DNA of 64,000 nucleotides from Pseudomonas kairouanensis (GTDB lineage: Bacteria; Pseudomonadota; Gammaproteobacteria; Pseudomonadales; Pseudomonadaceae), in assembly GCF_004682055.1 (NCBI RefSeq), contig NZ_QUZU01000007.1, forward strand, positions 62,001-126,000, given 5' to 3'. Shown here piece after piece: positions 43,518 through 55,235 of the stretch. Below the pieces are notes generated by a model. The model was not told the DNA's origin. It searched no databases and was given only the letters and a program-made list of their open reading frames with translations. A program made the translations under genes and the position numbers. Each line of letters opens with the position of its first letter. Position 1 is the first letter of the stretch.

Positions 43518-44539
43518 TGCTCAATCTGTCTCCCGTGGCCCGTCGGCGTTTTGAGCGCTTCAAGAAAAACCGGCGCGGCTGGTGGTCGCTGTGGTTGTTT
43601 ATCGGCCTGTTCATCCTGACCCTGGGTGGCGAGTTGATCGCCAATGACAAACCCCTGGTGCTGAGTTTCAAGAACGAGCTGTATTTTCCGGTGTTCAAGC
43701 GCTACACCGAGCAGCAGTTCGGCGGCCAGTTACCGTTCCAAGCCGATTACCGCAGTGACTACGTGCAAAAGCTGATCAAGCAGGACGGCGGCTGGATGCT
43801 GTTCCCGCCCATCCCGTTCAGCGACGACACCCCCAACTACGAACTGACCCGCCCTGCCCCCAGCCCGCCCTCGGCGGTGAATTGGCTGGGCACCGATGAC
43901 CAGTCGCGGGACGTATTGGCGCGGGTGATCTTCGGCGCACGGGTGTCGATCCTGTTTGCCTTGGCGCTCACGGCGATCAGCGCTGCCATCGGCATAGCGG
44001 CCGGTGCGCTACAGGGCTATTACGGCGGCTGGGTGGACCTGATCGGCCAGCGCGTGCTGGAGGTGTGGTCCGGGCTGCCGGTGTTGTACCTGCTGATCAT
44101 CCTGTCCGGGTTTGTCGAGCCCAATTTCTGGTGGCTGCTGGGGATCATGGCGCTGTTTTCCTGGCTGGCCCTGGTGGACGTGGTGCGCGCCGAGTTCCTG
44201 CGCGGGCGCAACCTGGAATACGTCAAGGCTGCACGGGCGTTGGGGCTGGGTGACGGCAAGATCATCCGGCGGCATATCCTGCCCAATGCCATGACCGCCA
44301 CCTTGAGTTACCTGCCGTTCATCTTGACCGGCGCGATCTCCACCTTAAGCGCCCTGGACTTCCTCGGCTTCGGCATGCCGGCGGGCAGCGCGTCCCTGGG
44401 CGAATTGATCGCCCAGGGCAAGCAGAACCTGCAGGCGCCGTGGCTGGGGCTGACGGCGTTCTTCACCTTGGCGCTGATCCTGTCGCTGCTGGTCTTTATC
44501 GGCGAGGCATTACGTGATGCCTTCGACCCACGTTCATGA
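43517..44539 (+). CDS. yejE: Peptide ABC transporter permease (YejE type)
   Basis: A 340-residue DppC-class permease with a long first periplasmic loop (residues about 45-130) and WLGTDDQSRDVLARVIFGAR, the DppC/YejE signature. The EAA loop is EFLRGRNLEYVKAARALGLG. Start and stop overlap or abut neighbours, so the operon is compact. It forms the membrane channel with YejB. Confidence 0.93.
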   Translation: MLNLSPVARRRFERFKKNRRGWWSLWLFIGLFILTLGGELIANDKPLVLSFKNELYFPVFKRYTEQQFGGQLPFQADYRSDYVQKLIKQDGGWMLFPPIPFSDDTPNYELTRPAPSPPSAVNWLGTDDQSRDVLARVIFGARVSILFALALTAISAAIGIAAGALQGYYGGWVDLIGQRVLEVWSGLPVLYLLIILSGFVEPNFWWLLGIMALFSWLALVDVVRAEFLRGRNLEYVKAARALGLGDGKIIRRHILPNAMTATLSYLPFILTGAISTLSALDFLGFGMPAGSASLGELIAQGKQNLQAPWLGLTAFFTLALILSLLVFIGEALRDAFDPRS

Positions 44540-44549
44540 GTGACTGCAT

Positions 44550-46121
44550 ATGAACCTGATCGAAATCCGCGACCTGAGCGTCGCCTTCAGCGGCCAGACC
44601 GTGGTACGCAACCTGAGCCTGGACGTACGCCCCGGCGAGTGCCTGGCCCTGGTGGGCGAGTCGGGCTCGGGCAAGTCGGTGACGGCCCATTCGATCCTGC
44701 AATTGCTGCCCGAGGCTGGCACACAGACCACAGGGTCCATTCGTTACCGTGGCCAGGAGTTGGTGGGCGCTTCGGCGTCCACCTTGCAAAAGCTGCGCGG
44801 CGACCGCATCGCGATGATCTTCCAGGAGCCCATGACCTCCTTGAACCCATTGCACAGCATCGAAAAGCAGATCGGCGAAACCCTGCTGCTGCACAAGGGC
44901 CTGGGGGGCAAGGCGGCCCAGGCGCGGATCCTGGAGTTGCTGGAACTGGTGGGCATCCAGAAGCCCCAGGAACGCCTCAAGGCCTACCCCCATCAGCTTT
45001 CCGGCGGGCAACGCCAACGGGTGATGATCGCCATGGCCCTGGCCTGCGAGCCAGAGTTGCTGATTGCCGATGAACCCACCACTGCGCTGGATGTGACAGT
45101 GCAGCGCAAGATCCTGCTGCTGCTCAAGTCCCTGCAACAACGCCTGGGCATGTCGTTGCTGCTGATCAGCCATGACCTGAACCTGGTGCGCAGCATCGCC
45201 CAGCGCGTGTGCGTGATGCGCGCCGGCGAAATTGTCGAGCAGGCCGACTGCCAGACGCTGTTCAATGCCCCGCAGCACCCGTACAGCCGCCTGTTGCTGG
45301 ATGCGGAACCGGCGGGCGCTGCACTGTGCAGCGACGCGCGTGAAACCGTGTTGCAGGTGGACGACCTGAGCGTGCAGTTCCCCCTCGGCGGTGGCGTGTT
45401 CCGGCGCAAAACCTATTTGCGCGCCGTGGATGGCATCAGCCTCAGCGTTCAGCGTGGCAAGACCTTGGGCATTGTTGGCGAGTCCGGCTCAGGCAAGTCC
45501 ACCCTGGGCCAGGCCATCCTGCGTCTGCTGGATTCCTCCGGCAGTATCCGCTTCCAGGGTGAGGCCCTGGACCCGCTCAATCATCAACAGATGCGCCCAT
45601 GGCGCAAGCAGATGCAGGTGGTGTTCCAAGACCCCTACGGCAGCCTCAGCCCGCGCATGACCGTGGAGCAGATCATCAGCGAGGGCCTGGAAGTGCATGC
45701 GCCGTGCAGCCTGGCCGACCGCGATGCGCAGGTGATCCAGGTGCTCAAGGACGTGGGCCTTGACCCCGACAGCCGCCACCGCTACCCCCATGAGTTTTCC
45801 GGCGGCCAGCGCCAACGCATCGCCATCGCCCGCGCCCTGGTGCTCAAGCCTGCGCTGATGCTATTGGACGAGCCCACTTCGGCCCTGGACCGCACCGTGC
45901 AGAAACAGGTGGTGACGCTGCTGCGCGAGCTGCAAGAGAAGTACGGGTTGACCTACCTGTTTATCAGCCACGACCTGACGGTGGTGCGGGCCATGGCCCA
46001 CGACATGATCGTGATCAAGGACGGCAAGGTGGTGGAGGCTGGCGCGAGCCATCAGGTGTTTGATGCGCCGCAGCACCCCTATACCCAGGAGCTGCTTGCC
46101 GCCGCGAATGTCCCCGTGTAA
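44550..46121 (+). CDS. yejF: Peptide ABC transporter ATP-binding protein, double domain (YejF type)
   Basis: A 523-residue protein with two complete ABC ATPase domains in one chain. Domain 1 has [28 protein letters not shown] and [12 protein letters not shown]; domain 2 has [28 protein letters not shown] and [12 protein letters not shown]. It energises the YejB-YejE channel. It begins 10 bases after the permease gene and is followed by a G/C-rich hairpin. Confidence 0.94.
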   Translation: MNLIEIRDLSVAFSGQTVVRNLSLDVRPGECLALVGESGSGKSVTAHSILQLLPEAGTQTTGSIRYRGQELVGASASTLQKLRGDRIAMIFQEPMTSLNPLHSIEKQIGETLLLHKGLGGKAAQARILELLELVGIQKPQERLKAYPHQLSGGQRQRVMIAMALACEPELLIADEPTTALDVTVQRKILLLLKSLQQRLGMSLLLISHDLNLVRSIAQRVCVMRAGEIVEQADCQTLFNAPQHPYSRLLLDAEPAGAALCSDARETVLQVDDLSVQFPLGGGVFRRKTYLRAVDGISLSVQRGKTLGIVGESGSGKSTLGQAILRLLDSSGSIRFQGEALDPLNHQQMRPWRKQMQVVFQDPYGSLSPRMTVEQIISEGLEVHAPCSLADRDAQVIQVLKDVGLDPDSRHRYPHEFSGGQRQRIAIARALVLKPALMLLDEPTSALDRTVQKQVVTLLRELQEKYGLTYLFISHDLTVVRAMAHDMIVIKDGKVVEAGASHQVFDAPQHPYTQELLAAANVPV

Positions 46122-46122
46122 A

Positions 46123-46145
46123 CGCGCCCCCCCTGGGGGAGCGCG
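46123..46145 (+). terminator. G/C-rich hairpin after yejF
   Basis: CGCGC followed by a C-run pairs with a G-run followed by GCGCG, directly behind the yejF stop. There is no T-run, so it may stabilise the 3' end or be only a weak terminator; the next gene starts 32 bases further on. Confidence 0.45.
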
Positions 46146-46177
46146 CCCGACCCCCAATTTGCGTTGACGGCATCCCT

Positions 46178-47575
46178 ATGAACACCAGCGAAAGCCTCAA
46201 GGATTATCAACAGGTTCGCGGCCTGGCCATCCAGTCACTGTTCGAGATCATCGAGCAGTCCAGCGAGGGCACGGTGATTGTCGACCGCGACGCCAATATC
46301 GTGTGGATGAACGAACGCTACGCCAGGCGCTTTGGCCTCAAGAGCGCCGACGAAGCCATCGGCCAGCCCTGTGAGCAGGTAATCTCCAACAGCCTGCTGC
46401 GCCAGGTGGTGCGCAACGACCAGCCGATCTTGCTGGACATCCAGGACACGCCCAAGGGCCCGTTGGTGGTGATGCGCCTGCCGATCCACAACGATGCCGG
46501 TGCGGTGATCGGCGCCATCGGCTTTGCGCTGTTTGATGAGTTGCGCAACCTCTCGCCCCTGATCGAGCGCTACTTGAGCATGCAGCAAGAACTGGCCTCG
46601 ACCCGCTCGTTATTGCGCTCACGCCAGAGCAAATACAACTTCGCGCACTTTATCGGCACCAGCGCCGCCAGCCTCGAAGTGAAACGCCGGGCGCGCCGCA
46701 GTGCCAGCGCCGAGTCGCCGGTATTGCTGCTGGGAGAAACCGGCACCGGCAAGGAGTTGCTGGCCCAGGCGATTCACGGCGCTTCACCACGGGCGAGCAA
46801 AGCGTTTGTCAGCATCAACAGCGCGGCGATTCCCGCGGACCTGCTGGAAGCCGAGTTCTTCGGCACCGCGCCAGGTGCGTTTACCGGTGCCGACCGCAAG
46901 GGTCGTCCCGGCAAGTTCCAGATTGCCCAGGGCGGCACGCTGTTCCTGGACGAAATCGGCGACATGCCCCTGGCGCTGCAGAGCAAATTGCTGCGGGTGT
47001 TGCAGGAAAAGGAATACGAGCCGGTGGGCTCCAACGAGATGCTGCACAGCGATGTACGGGTGATCGCGGCCACGTCCATGGACCTGGAGGCGGCGATCAA
47101 GCGCGGGGAGTTCCGTGCCGACCTGTATTACCGCCTGAACGTGCTGCCAATCCAGGTGCCGCCCCTGCGTGAGCGGCTGGAAGACATTCCGGCGTTGAGC
47201 GAGGCGATTCTAGAGGAGTTGCGCAGCCAGCATGAACTGGACCGTGAAGCCCTGGCATTGCTGGCCCAGCATGCCTGGCCGGGGAATATCCGTGAGTTGC
47301 GCAATGTGCTGGAGCGGGCGGCGTTGCTCAGTGATGACCTGGTGTTGGATGCCCGGGAAATTCGTGCGGCGATTGGCACCTTTACTCCCGTCGAGCGCAA
47401 TGCTGTGGCGGCGATAGAGGGTGAGAGCTTCAGTGCGGCGCGGGAGCGGTTTGATCGGCAGGTGATTGGCGCAGCGTTGAAGGCGTGTGAGGGGAATGTG
47501 GTGGAGGCGGCCAAGCGGTTGGGGCTGGGGCGGTCGACGCTGTACAAGAAGATGGTCGCCCTAAGCATCGCCTAG
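46178..47575 (+). CDS. hbcR: Sigma-54-dependent activator of 3-hydroxybutyrate catabolism (HbcR type)
   Basis: A 465-residue enhancer-binding protein: PAS sensor domain (about residues 18-125, with EQSSEGTVIVDRDANIVWMN), AAA+ domain with Walker A GETGTGKELLAQA and GAFTGA at 233-238, and C-terminal Fis helix-turn-helix (NVVEAAKRLGLGRSTLYKKM). Its position immediately before a GntP permease, 3-hydroxybutyrate dehydrogenase and acetoacetyl-CoA synthetase matches the P. aeruginosa locus in which this regulator and RpoN control growth on (R)-3-hydroxybutyrate. A -24/-12 promoter stands before the permease gene. Being also behind the yej genes, a role there is not excluded. Confidence 0.87.
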   Translation: MNTSESLKDYQQVRGLAIQSLFEIIEQSSEGTVIVDRDANIVWMNERYARRFGLKSADEAIGQPCEQVISNSLLRQVVRNDQPILLDIQDTPKGPLVVMRLPIHNDAGAVIGAIGFALFDELRNLSPLIERYLSMQQELASTRSLLRSRQSKYNFAHFIGTSAASLEVKRRARRSASAESPVLLLGETGTGKELLAQAIHGASPRASKAFVSINSAAIPADLLEAEFFGTAPGAFTGADRKGRPGKFQIAQGGTLFLDEIGDMPLALQSKLLRVLQEKEYEPVGSNEMLHSDVRVIAATSMDLEAAIKRGEFRADLYYRLNVLPIQVPPLRERLEDIPALSEAILEELRSQHELDREALALLAQHAWPGNIRELRNVLERAALLSDDLVLDAREIRAAIGTFTPVERNAVAAIEGESFSAARERFDRQVIGAALKACEGNVVEAAKRLGLGRSTLYKKMVALSIA

Positions 47576-47580
47576 TCTCC

Positions 47581-47592
47581 ATATCGAGATAT
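47581..47592. promoter_or_regulatory. ATATC-GA-GATAT palindrome behind hbcR
   Basis: A perfect 5+2+5 palindrome lies right after the hbcR stop, about 210 bases upstream of the -24 box of the permease promoter. This distance suits an enhancer site for HbcR, but so short and A/T-rich a palindrome can arise by chance. Confidence 0.25.
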
Positions 47593-47618
47593 AAGTCTCA
47601 AATTCAAGAGCATCCAAT

Positions 47619-47706
47619 GTGGGAGGGGGCTTGCTCCCGATGGCAGTGTGTCATCTAGCAGATTTTGCAACTGACACTCCCTCATCGGGGGCAAGCCCCC
47701 TCCCAC
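47619..47706. repeat. REP doublet (REPIN), GG subtype
   Basis: GTGGGAGGGGGCTTGCTCCC starts at 47619 and its inverse, with the variant CGGGGGCAAGCC, ends at 47706. Both arms have the GG-type core rather than the GC type of the copy at 2649. It lies between hbcR and its probable target promoter. Confidence 0.9.
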
Positions 47707-47789
47707 ATTTGATCCTCATTTTTCTCAAGATAGAGACAGCATTCGACCCCACTTATAAATTATCCATATTTATCAATCACTTAACTGTT

Positions 47790-47805
47790 TGGCACATATT
47801 TAGCT
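47790..47805 (+). promoter_or_regulatory. Sigma-54 (-24/-12) promoter of the 3-hydroxybutyrate operon
   Basis: TGGCAC-ATATT-TAGCT has GG and GC separated by exactly 10 bases and matches the RpoN consensus TGGCAC-N5-TTGCW at 9 of 11 positions. Transcription would begin near 47817, giving a 46-base leader before the permease ATG. The HbcR-type activator gene is directly upstream. Confidence 0.7.
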
Positions 47806-47862
47806 ATAGCCCTTCCCCACAGCAACACCCCCACAAAAATAACAATCCGATGGAGACACACC

Positions 47863-49254
47863 ATGAGTGTGATCATTGCCCTGGCAGCCCTGGCGCTGCT
47901 GATGCTGGCTGCTTACCGTGGCTATAGCGTTATCCTGTTCGCCCCCATCGCCGCCCTCGGCGCTGTCCTGCTCACCGACCCGTCCGCCGTGGCGCCTGCG
48001 TTTACCGGGGTGTTCATGGAGAAGATGGTCGGCTTTATCAAACTGTATTTCCCGGTGTTCCTGCTGGGCGCGGTGTTCGGCAAGCTGATCGAGCTGTCGG
48101 GCTTTTCCCGTTCGATTGTGGCCGCTGCGATCCGTTTGCTCGGTACCCGCCAGGCGATGCTGGTGATCGTGCTGGTCTGCGCCCTGCTCACCTACGGCGG
48201 CGTGTCGCTGTTTGTGGTGGTGTTTGCGGTGTACCCATTTGCGGCGGAGATGTTCCGCCAGAGCAATATCCCCAAGCGCCTGATCCCGGCCACCATCGCC
48301 CTGGGTGCGTTCTCGTTCACCATGGACGCCCTGCCCGGCACGCCGCAGATCCAGAACATCATCCCCAGCACCTTCTTCAACACCACCGCCTGGGCCGCGC
48401 CGTGGCTGGGCCTGATCGGTACGATCTTCGTGTTCTGCACCGGCATGCTGTACCTGGCGCGCCAGCGCAACAAGGCCCAGCGCGCTGGCGAAGGGTATGG
48501 CACGCAGCTTCGCAACGAGCCGGAAACCGCCGACAACCTGGCGTTGCCCAACCCTTGGATCGCCTTGTCGCCCTTGATCTTGGTGGGCGTGATGAACCTG
48601 CTGTTCACCCACTGGATTCCACAGTGGTACGGCAAGACCCACAGCCTCGCCCTGCCGGGCATGAGTGCACCGGTGACCACCGAAATCGCCAAGCTCACCG
48701 CGATCTGGGCGGTGCAGGCGGCCTTGCTGGTGGGCATCGTCATGGTGCTGGTGTTTGGTTGGTCGGCCATCAAGAGCAAGCTCGCCGAGGGCAGTAAAAG
48801 TGCGGTGAGCGGCGCATTGCTAGCGGCGATGAACACTGCCTCCGAATACGGCTTTGGCGCCGTGATCGCTTCGCTCCCGGGCTTTCTGGTGCTGGCGGAC
48901 TGGCTCAAGGGCATCCCCAACCCGCTGGTCAACGAAGCCATTACCGTGACCCTGCTGGCCGGTATCACCGGTTCTGCGTCGGGCGGCATGAGCATTGCCC
49001 TGGCGGCCATGTCCGAGAGCTTTATTTCGGCGGCCCATGCGGCCAATATCCCCCTTGAAGTGCTGCACCGGGTCGCGGCCATGGCCAGCGGCGGCATGGA
49101 CACCCTGCCCCACAACGGCGCGGTGATCACCCTGCTGGCGGTTACCGGCCTGACCCATCGCGAAGCCTACAAGGATATTTTCGGCATCACGATCATCAAG
49201 ACCCTCGCGGTGTTCGTGGTGATCGGTACTTTCTACGCCACCGGCATTGTGTGA
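47863..49254 (+). CDS. GntP-family permease, probable 3-hydroxybutyrate transporter
   Basis: A 463-residue polytopic membrane protein of the GntP family, with 12 or more hydrophobic segments (the first is VIIALAALALLMLAAYRGYS) and the family stretches TMDALPGTPQIQNIIP and AMASGGMDTLPHNGAVITL. GntP members import sugar acids and hydroxy acids by proton symport. As first gene of an operon with 3-hydroxybutyrate dehydrogenase and acetoacetyl-CoA synthetase, the cargo is most likely (R)-3-hydroxybutyrate. GGAG precedes the ATG. Family sure, cargo inferred. Confidence 0.9.
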   Translation: MSVIIALAALALLMLAAYRGYSVILFAPIAALGAVLLTDPSAVAPAFTGVFMEKMVGFIKLYFPVFLLGAVFGKLIELSGFSRSIVAAAIRLLGTRQAMLVIVLVCALLTYGGVSLFVVVFAVYPFAAEMFRQSNIPKRLIPATIALGAFSFTMDALPGTPQIQNIIPSTFFNTTAWAAPWLGLIGTIFVFCTGMLYLARQRNKAQRAGEGYGTQLRNEPETADNLALPNPWIALSPLILVGVMNLLFTHWIPQWYGKTHSLALPGMSAPVTTEIAKLTAIWAVQAALLVGIVMVLVFGWSAIKSKLAEGSKSAVSGALLAAMNTASEYGFGAVIASLPGFLVLADWLKGIPNPLVNEAITVTLLAGITGSASGGMSIALAAMSESFISAAHAANIPLEVLHRVAAMASGGMDTLPHNGAVITLLAVTGLTHREAYKDIFGITIIKTLAVFVVIGTFYATGIV

Positions 49255-49261
49255 GGTTTGT

Positions 49262-50035
49262 ATGACGACATTGAACGGCAAGACCGCCCTGGTTACCGGC
49301 TCTACCAGCGGCATCGGTTTGGGGATCGCCCTGAGCCTGGCCAAGGCCGGCGCCAATTTGATCCTCAACGGCTTCGGCGACGCCAGCACGGTGATCGCCC
49401 AGGTGCAGGCGTTTGGCGGCAAGGTGGGGCACCATCCGGCGGACGTCAGCGACCCGGCGCAGATCGCCGACATGATCGCCTACGCGGAGCGCGAGTTCGG
49501 CGGCGTGGACATTCTGGTGAACAACGCAGGTATCCAGCATGTGGCGGCGGTGGAAGACTTCCCTGCCGAGCGCTGGGACTCGATCATCGCCATCAACCTG
49601 TCCTCGGTGTTCCACAGCACGCGCTTGAGCTTGCCGGGCATGAAGGCCAAGGGCTGGGGGCGTATTGTCAACATTGCCTCGGTGCATGGCCAAGTGGGGT
49701 CGGTGGGCAAGGCGGCGTATGTGGCGGCCAAGCATGGGGTGATCGGCTTGACCAAGGTGGTGGGCCTGGAAACGGCCACCAGCAATGTGACCTGCAATGC
49801 GATCTGCCCAGGTTGGGTATTGACGCCACTGGTGCAAAAGCAGATTGATGATCGGGCGGCCAAGGGCGTGAGCCCGCAGCAGGCGCAGCATGATTTGTTG
49901 GCAGAGAAGCAGCCGTCGCTGGAGTTTGTGACACCGCCGCAGTTGGGTGAGCTCGTACTCTTCTTGTGCAGCGAGGCCGGCAGTCAAGTGCGCGGAGCCG
50001 CCTGGAACATCGATGGCGGGTGGTTGGCCCAATAA
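49262..50035 (+). CDS. bdhA: 3-Hydroxybutyrate dehydrogenase
   Basis: A 257-residue SDR that oxidises (R)-3-hydroxybutyrate to acetoacetate with NAD. Cofactor motif GSTSGIG is at residues 13-19, NNAGIQHVAAVEDFP and the catalytic Ser, Tyr and Lys appear in IASVHG and AAYVAAKHG. WVLTPLVQKQIDDRAA is characteristic of the hydroxybutyrate dehydrogenase lid. The ATG lies 7 bases past the permease stop, so the genes are co-transcribed. The product feeds the acetoacetyl-CoA synthetase gene behind the REP doublet. Confidence 0.93.
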   Translation: MTTLNGKTALVTGSTSGIGLGIALSLAKAGANLILNGFGDASTVIAQVQAFGGKVGHHPADVSDPAQIADMIAYAEREFGGVDILVNNAGIQHVAAVEDFPAERWDSIIAINLSSVFHSTRLSLPGMKAKGWGRIVNIASVHGQVGSVGKAAYVAAKHGVIGLTKVVGLETATSNVTCNAICPGWVLTPLVQKQIDDRAAKGVSPQQAQHDLLAEKQPSLEFVTPPQLGELVLFLCSEAGSQVRGAAWNIDGGWLAQ

Positions 50036-50067
50036 ACACAAACCTCAGCAACAATGAAGATCCCAAT

Positions 50068-50154
50068 GTGGGAGCAGGCTTGCTCGCGAATGCAGTGGGT
50101 CAGTCACTGAATTTATCTCTGACCCACCGCATTCGCGAGCAAGCCCGCTCCCAC
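50068..50154. repeat. REP doublet (REPIN), GC subtype
   Basis: GTGGGAGCAGGCTTGCTCGC begins at 50068 and the inverted copy ends ...CGCTCCCAC at 50154. The inner arms also pair (GTGGGTCAG with CTGACCCAC), so the whole element can fold as one long hairpin. It separates the dehydrogenase from acetoacetyl-CoA synthetase and could lower read-through. Confidence 0.92.
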
Positions 50155-50204
50155 ATTGGGTCGGTGTTGTTCCGTAGACTCAAACAAGAACAAGAGATCT
50201 CGCA

Positions 50205-52157
<1,953 letters not shown>

Positions 52158-52300
52158 AGATGAAAGGTTTCAGCCCTGCGGCACTCATTTGAAGACAAAA
52201 CCCCAATGCATGCTATTTTTCGAGGGGTAGTCAGCCGTTCCCCAGTCGCGGGATAATCGGCGTTTGTCATATTTCAAAGCGTTACGCGCAGGGCTTTTTC

Positions 52301-54796
52301 ATGAATGGAACATCCACCGTCAGCCACGCCGGCGCCTTGATTGCGCAGCTGGATTGGGCGCAAAGCCCGCTCGGTGAGGCCAACGAATGGCCGCAAAGCC
52401 TGCGCACCGCAGTGGACATCGTTATCCACTCACCGATGCCGATGCTGCTGCTGTGGGGCAGCCAACTCACCCAACTGTATAACGACGGCTTTGCCGCACT
52501 GGCGGGCAACAAGCACCCCGAAGCCCTGGGCCAGCCGGCGCACGTGACCTGGCCGGAACTGCACAGCTTTACCGCGCCGATCTACGACGCGGTGCTCGAC
52601 GGCCAGGTACGCACCTTCAGCGAGCAGCGCTTCATCCTGCAACGCAACAACCGCGACACCGAGATCTGGCTGGACCTGACCTACAGCCCGATCCGCGATG
52701 AAAGCGACAGCGTGGCCGGCATCCTGGTCACCGCCATCGAAACCAACGAACGCCGAAAGGCCCGCCACAACACCGAGCAACGCCTGCAACTGGCACTGGC
52801 GGCGACCGACGCGGTGGGCACCTGGGACTGGGATATCGGCGAAGACCGCTTTATCGCCGATGCCCACTTCGCCTACCTGCACGGAGTCGACCCACACGAA
52901 GCCAGCCAGCTGCCCATCAGCGACTATCTGCACGGCGTGCACCCCGAAGACCGGGGCATGGTGGCGCGCAGCATCAAGCATTGCATCACCTTCGGCACCG
53001 AGTACGCCGAGGAATACCGCCTGCAACAGGCCGATGGCACCGTGCGCTGGGTGTTTGCCCGTGGCCGTTGCTACAAGGACCATCAAGGCCGCCCGGCACG
53101 CTTCCTGGGGGCTGCGCTGGACCTTACCGAGCGCAAACACACTGAGCAGGCGTTGCGCCAAAGCCAGACCGAGCTGCAACTGATCATCAACGCCATGCCG
53201 GTGCTGATCGGCTATGTGGACCACGAGCAACGCTTTCGGCTGAACAACAGCGCGTACCTGGAGTGGTACGGCATGACGCCCCAGGAGCTGTACGGCAAGA
53301 CCATCCGCGAAGTGCTCGGCGATGAGGTGTATGCCGGGCGCGAAGACAAGATCACCGCCGCGCTCAAGGGCAAGGCCTGCAGCTTCATGACCGTCACTCC
53401 ACACCGCGACGGGCGACCACGCCATGCGCTGATGAAATACCTGCCGCGCTTCAGCAATGACGGCTCGGTGAACGGTTTTTACATCTTTGTGATCGACGAG
53501 ACCGAACGAAAGCTCACCGAAGAGGCCCTGCGCCACCTCAACGAAAACCTCGAAGAACGCGTGGCCCAGCGCACCCAGGCCCTGGCCGAAGCCAACCAGC
53601 GTCTGCAGAACGAGATGTACGAACGCGAACGTGCCGAGGACGCCCTGCGCCACGCACAAAAGATGGAAGCGGTGGGCCAACTTACCGGCGGCATTGCCCA
53701 CGACTTCAACAATATGCTCACGGGCATCATTGGCAGCCTGGACTTGATGCAGCGCTATATCGCCGCCGGGCGCAGTGATGAGATCGGCCGGTTTACCGAT
53801 GCGGCCGTGTCGTCGGCCCATCGCGCGGCCGCCCTCACCCACCGCTTGCTGGCGTTCTCACGCCGCCAGTCCCTGGACCGACGGCCACTAGACCCCAACC
53901 AGTTGGTGGCCTCCCTGGAGGATCTGTTTCGCCGCACCAAGGGCGCCCACATCAGCCTCAAGGTGCAACTGGGCCACGACATCTGGCCGGTCAACACCGA
54001 TGCCAGCCAGTTGGAAAACGCCCTGCTCAACCTGGTGATCAATGCGCGTGATGCCATGCCAGACGGTGGCGAATTGCTGATCGAAACCGCCAACAGCTAC
54101 CTTGACGGCACCGACATCACCACCCTGGAACCGGTCAAAGCCGGTGACTACGTGATGCTCGGCGTGTGCGACAACGGCACAGGCATGGCACCCAAGATCC
54201 TGGCCAAGGCGTTCGACCCATTTTTCACCACCAAGCCCATCGGCCAGGGCACCGGCCTGGGCTTGTCGATGATCTACGGCTTTGCCCAGCAGTCCGGTGG
54301 CCATGTAACCATTCACAGCGAGCCAGGCCAGGGCACATGCGTGCGCCTGTACCTGCCGCGCCTGCATGGCACCGCACTGGAAAGCAGCCTGCCGCAGCAT
54401 TTGAGCGAAGCACCGGTGGCCCTGGCCGGCGAAGCCGTGGTGGTGGTGGAGGACGACCCGGCGGTGCGGATGCTGGTGGTGAATGTGTTGGATGAGTTGG
54501 GCTACACCGCCCACCAGGCCGCCGATGCGCGCACCGCCTTGCCACTGCTGGAATCGGATTTGCGCGTGGACCTGCTGGTGACCGACGTGGGCCTGCCGGG
54601 CATGAACGGCCGGCAACTGGCGGAAATCGCCCGTCAGCATCGGCCGGGCCTCAAGGTGTTGTTCATGACCGGCTATGCGGAAAAAGCCGCCGAACGCCAA
54701 GGCTTCCTGGAGGACGGCATGGACATGGTAGCCAAGCCATTTTCCATCGACCTGCTGGCCACCAAAATCCGCAGCATGATCAGCGTCGCCGAATGA
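52301..54796 (+). CDS. Hybrid sensor histidine kinase with PAS domains and receiver
   Basis: An 831-residue soluble-looking hybrid kinase with no membrane segment, so a cytoplasmic signal is expected. Order of domains: a PAS-like domain (about 30-150), PAS (160-280, [13 protein letters not shown] and HPEDR), PAS (290-405), a short coiled coil, HisKA with phospho-acceptor His467 in [11 protein letters not shown], HATPase with DNGTGMAP and [11 protein letters not shown], then a receiver domain from about 712 with [13 protein letters not shown] and phospho-acceptor Asp762 in [11 protein letters not shown]. No response regulator with an output domain is adjacent, so the partner is unknown. It is a single-gene unit. 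Confidence 0.92.
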   Translation: MNGTSTVSHAGALIAQLDWAQSPLGEANEWPQSLRTAVDIVIHSPMPMLLLWGSQLTQLYNDGFAALAGNKHPEALGQPAHVTWPELHSFTAPIYDAVLDGQVRTFSEQRFILQRNNRDTEIWLDLTYSPIRDESDSVAGILVTAIETNERRKARHNTEQRLQLALAATDAVGTWDWDIGEDRFIADAHFAYLHGVDPHEASQLPISDYLHGVHPEDRGMVARSIKHCITFGTEYAEEYRLQQADGTVRWVFARGRCYKDHQGRPARFLGAALDLTERKHTEQALRQSQTELQLIINAMPVLIGYVDHEQRFRLNNSAYLEWYGMTPQELYGKTIREVLGDEVYAGREDKITAALKGKACSFMTVTPHRDGRPRHALMKYLPRFSNDGSVNGFYIFVIDETERKLTEEALRHLNENLEERVAQRTQALAEANQRLQNEMYERERAEDALRHAQKMEAVGQLTGGIAHDFNNMLTGIIGSLDLMQRYIAAGRSDEIGRFTDAAVSSAHRAAALTHRLLAFSRRQSLDRRPLDPNQLVASLEDLFRRTKGAHISLKVQLGHDIWPVNTDASQLENALLNLVINARDAMPDGGELLIETANSYLDGTDITTLEPVKAGDYVMLGVCDNGTGMAPKILAKAFDPFFTTKPIGQGTGLGLSMIYGFAQQSGGHVTIHSEPGQGTCVRLYLPRLHGTALESSLPQHLSEAPVALAGEAVVVVEDDPAVRMLVVNVLDELGYTAHQAADARTALPLLESDLRVDLLVTDVGLPGMNGRQLAEIARQHRPGLKVLFMTGYAEKAAERQGFLEDGMDMVAKPFSIDLLATKIRSMISVAE

Positions 54797-54839
54797 GTTC
54801 AGGCATAATCGCGCGCCGTCGCACACCTGGTAGAGACCA

Positions 54840-55115
54840 ATGAAAGCCCAAGCCCGTCATATCCTGGTGAAAACCAGTGAAGAAGCCGAACAACTCAAGC
54901 AGCGCATTGCCAAGGGCGAAGCCTTTGATGTGCTGGCCAAGAAGTACTCCACCTGCCCGTCGGGCAAGCGCGGGGGGGATTTGGGTGAAGTACGGCCGGG
55001 GCAGATGGTGGGAGCCATTGACGCGGTGATCTTCAAGAAGCCGGTGAAGGTGGTTCACGGGCCGATCAAGAGCAAGTTCGGGTATCACTTGGTGCAGGTG
55101 TTTTACCGGGACTGA
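54840..55115 (+). CDS. Parvulin-type peptidyl-prolyl isomerase, second copy
   Basis: A 91-residue single-domain parvulin: ARHILVKTSEEAEQLKQRI, FDVLAKKYSTCPSGKRGGDL and KSKFGYHLVQVFYRD. It shares the layout of the 40197 gene but only moderate identity, so it is an old paralogue rather than a recent duplication. No signal peptide, so cytoplasmic. Downstream is a REP doublet shared with the convergent kinase gene. Confidence 0.92.
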   Translation: MKAQARHILVKTSEEAEQLKQRIAKGEAFDVLAKKYSTCPSGKRGGDLGEVRPGQMVGAIDAVIFKKPVKVVHGPIKSKFGYHLVQVFYRD

Positions 55116-55135
55116 GGGGTTGCCTTTAAATCGCT

Positions 55136-55218
55136 TTCGCGAGCAAGCCCGCTCCCACAGTTGACCGCATTTTATCTGAAGGAATGCAGTCGAATGTGGG
55201 AGCGGGCTTGCTCGCGAA
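55136..55218. repeat. REP doublet, GC subtype, reversed arrangement
   Basis: Here the inverted copy comes first (55136-55158, ending GCTCCCAC) and the direct copy second (55196-55218, beginning GTGGGAGC), the opposite order to the doublets at 2649 and 50068. It sits between the convergent parvulin and sugar-kinase genes and may terminate both. Confidence 0.9.
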
Positions 55219-55235
55219 CCGCCAAAGGCGGCCAT

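Noticed and set aside
52430..53842. Open frame of 470 codons antisense to the hybrid kinase
   Set aside because: No recognisable domain; the plus strand holds three PAS domains and the kinase core.
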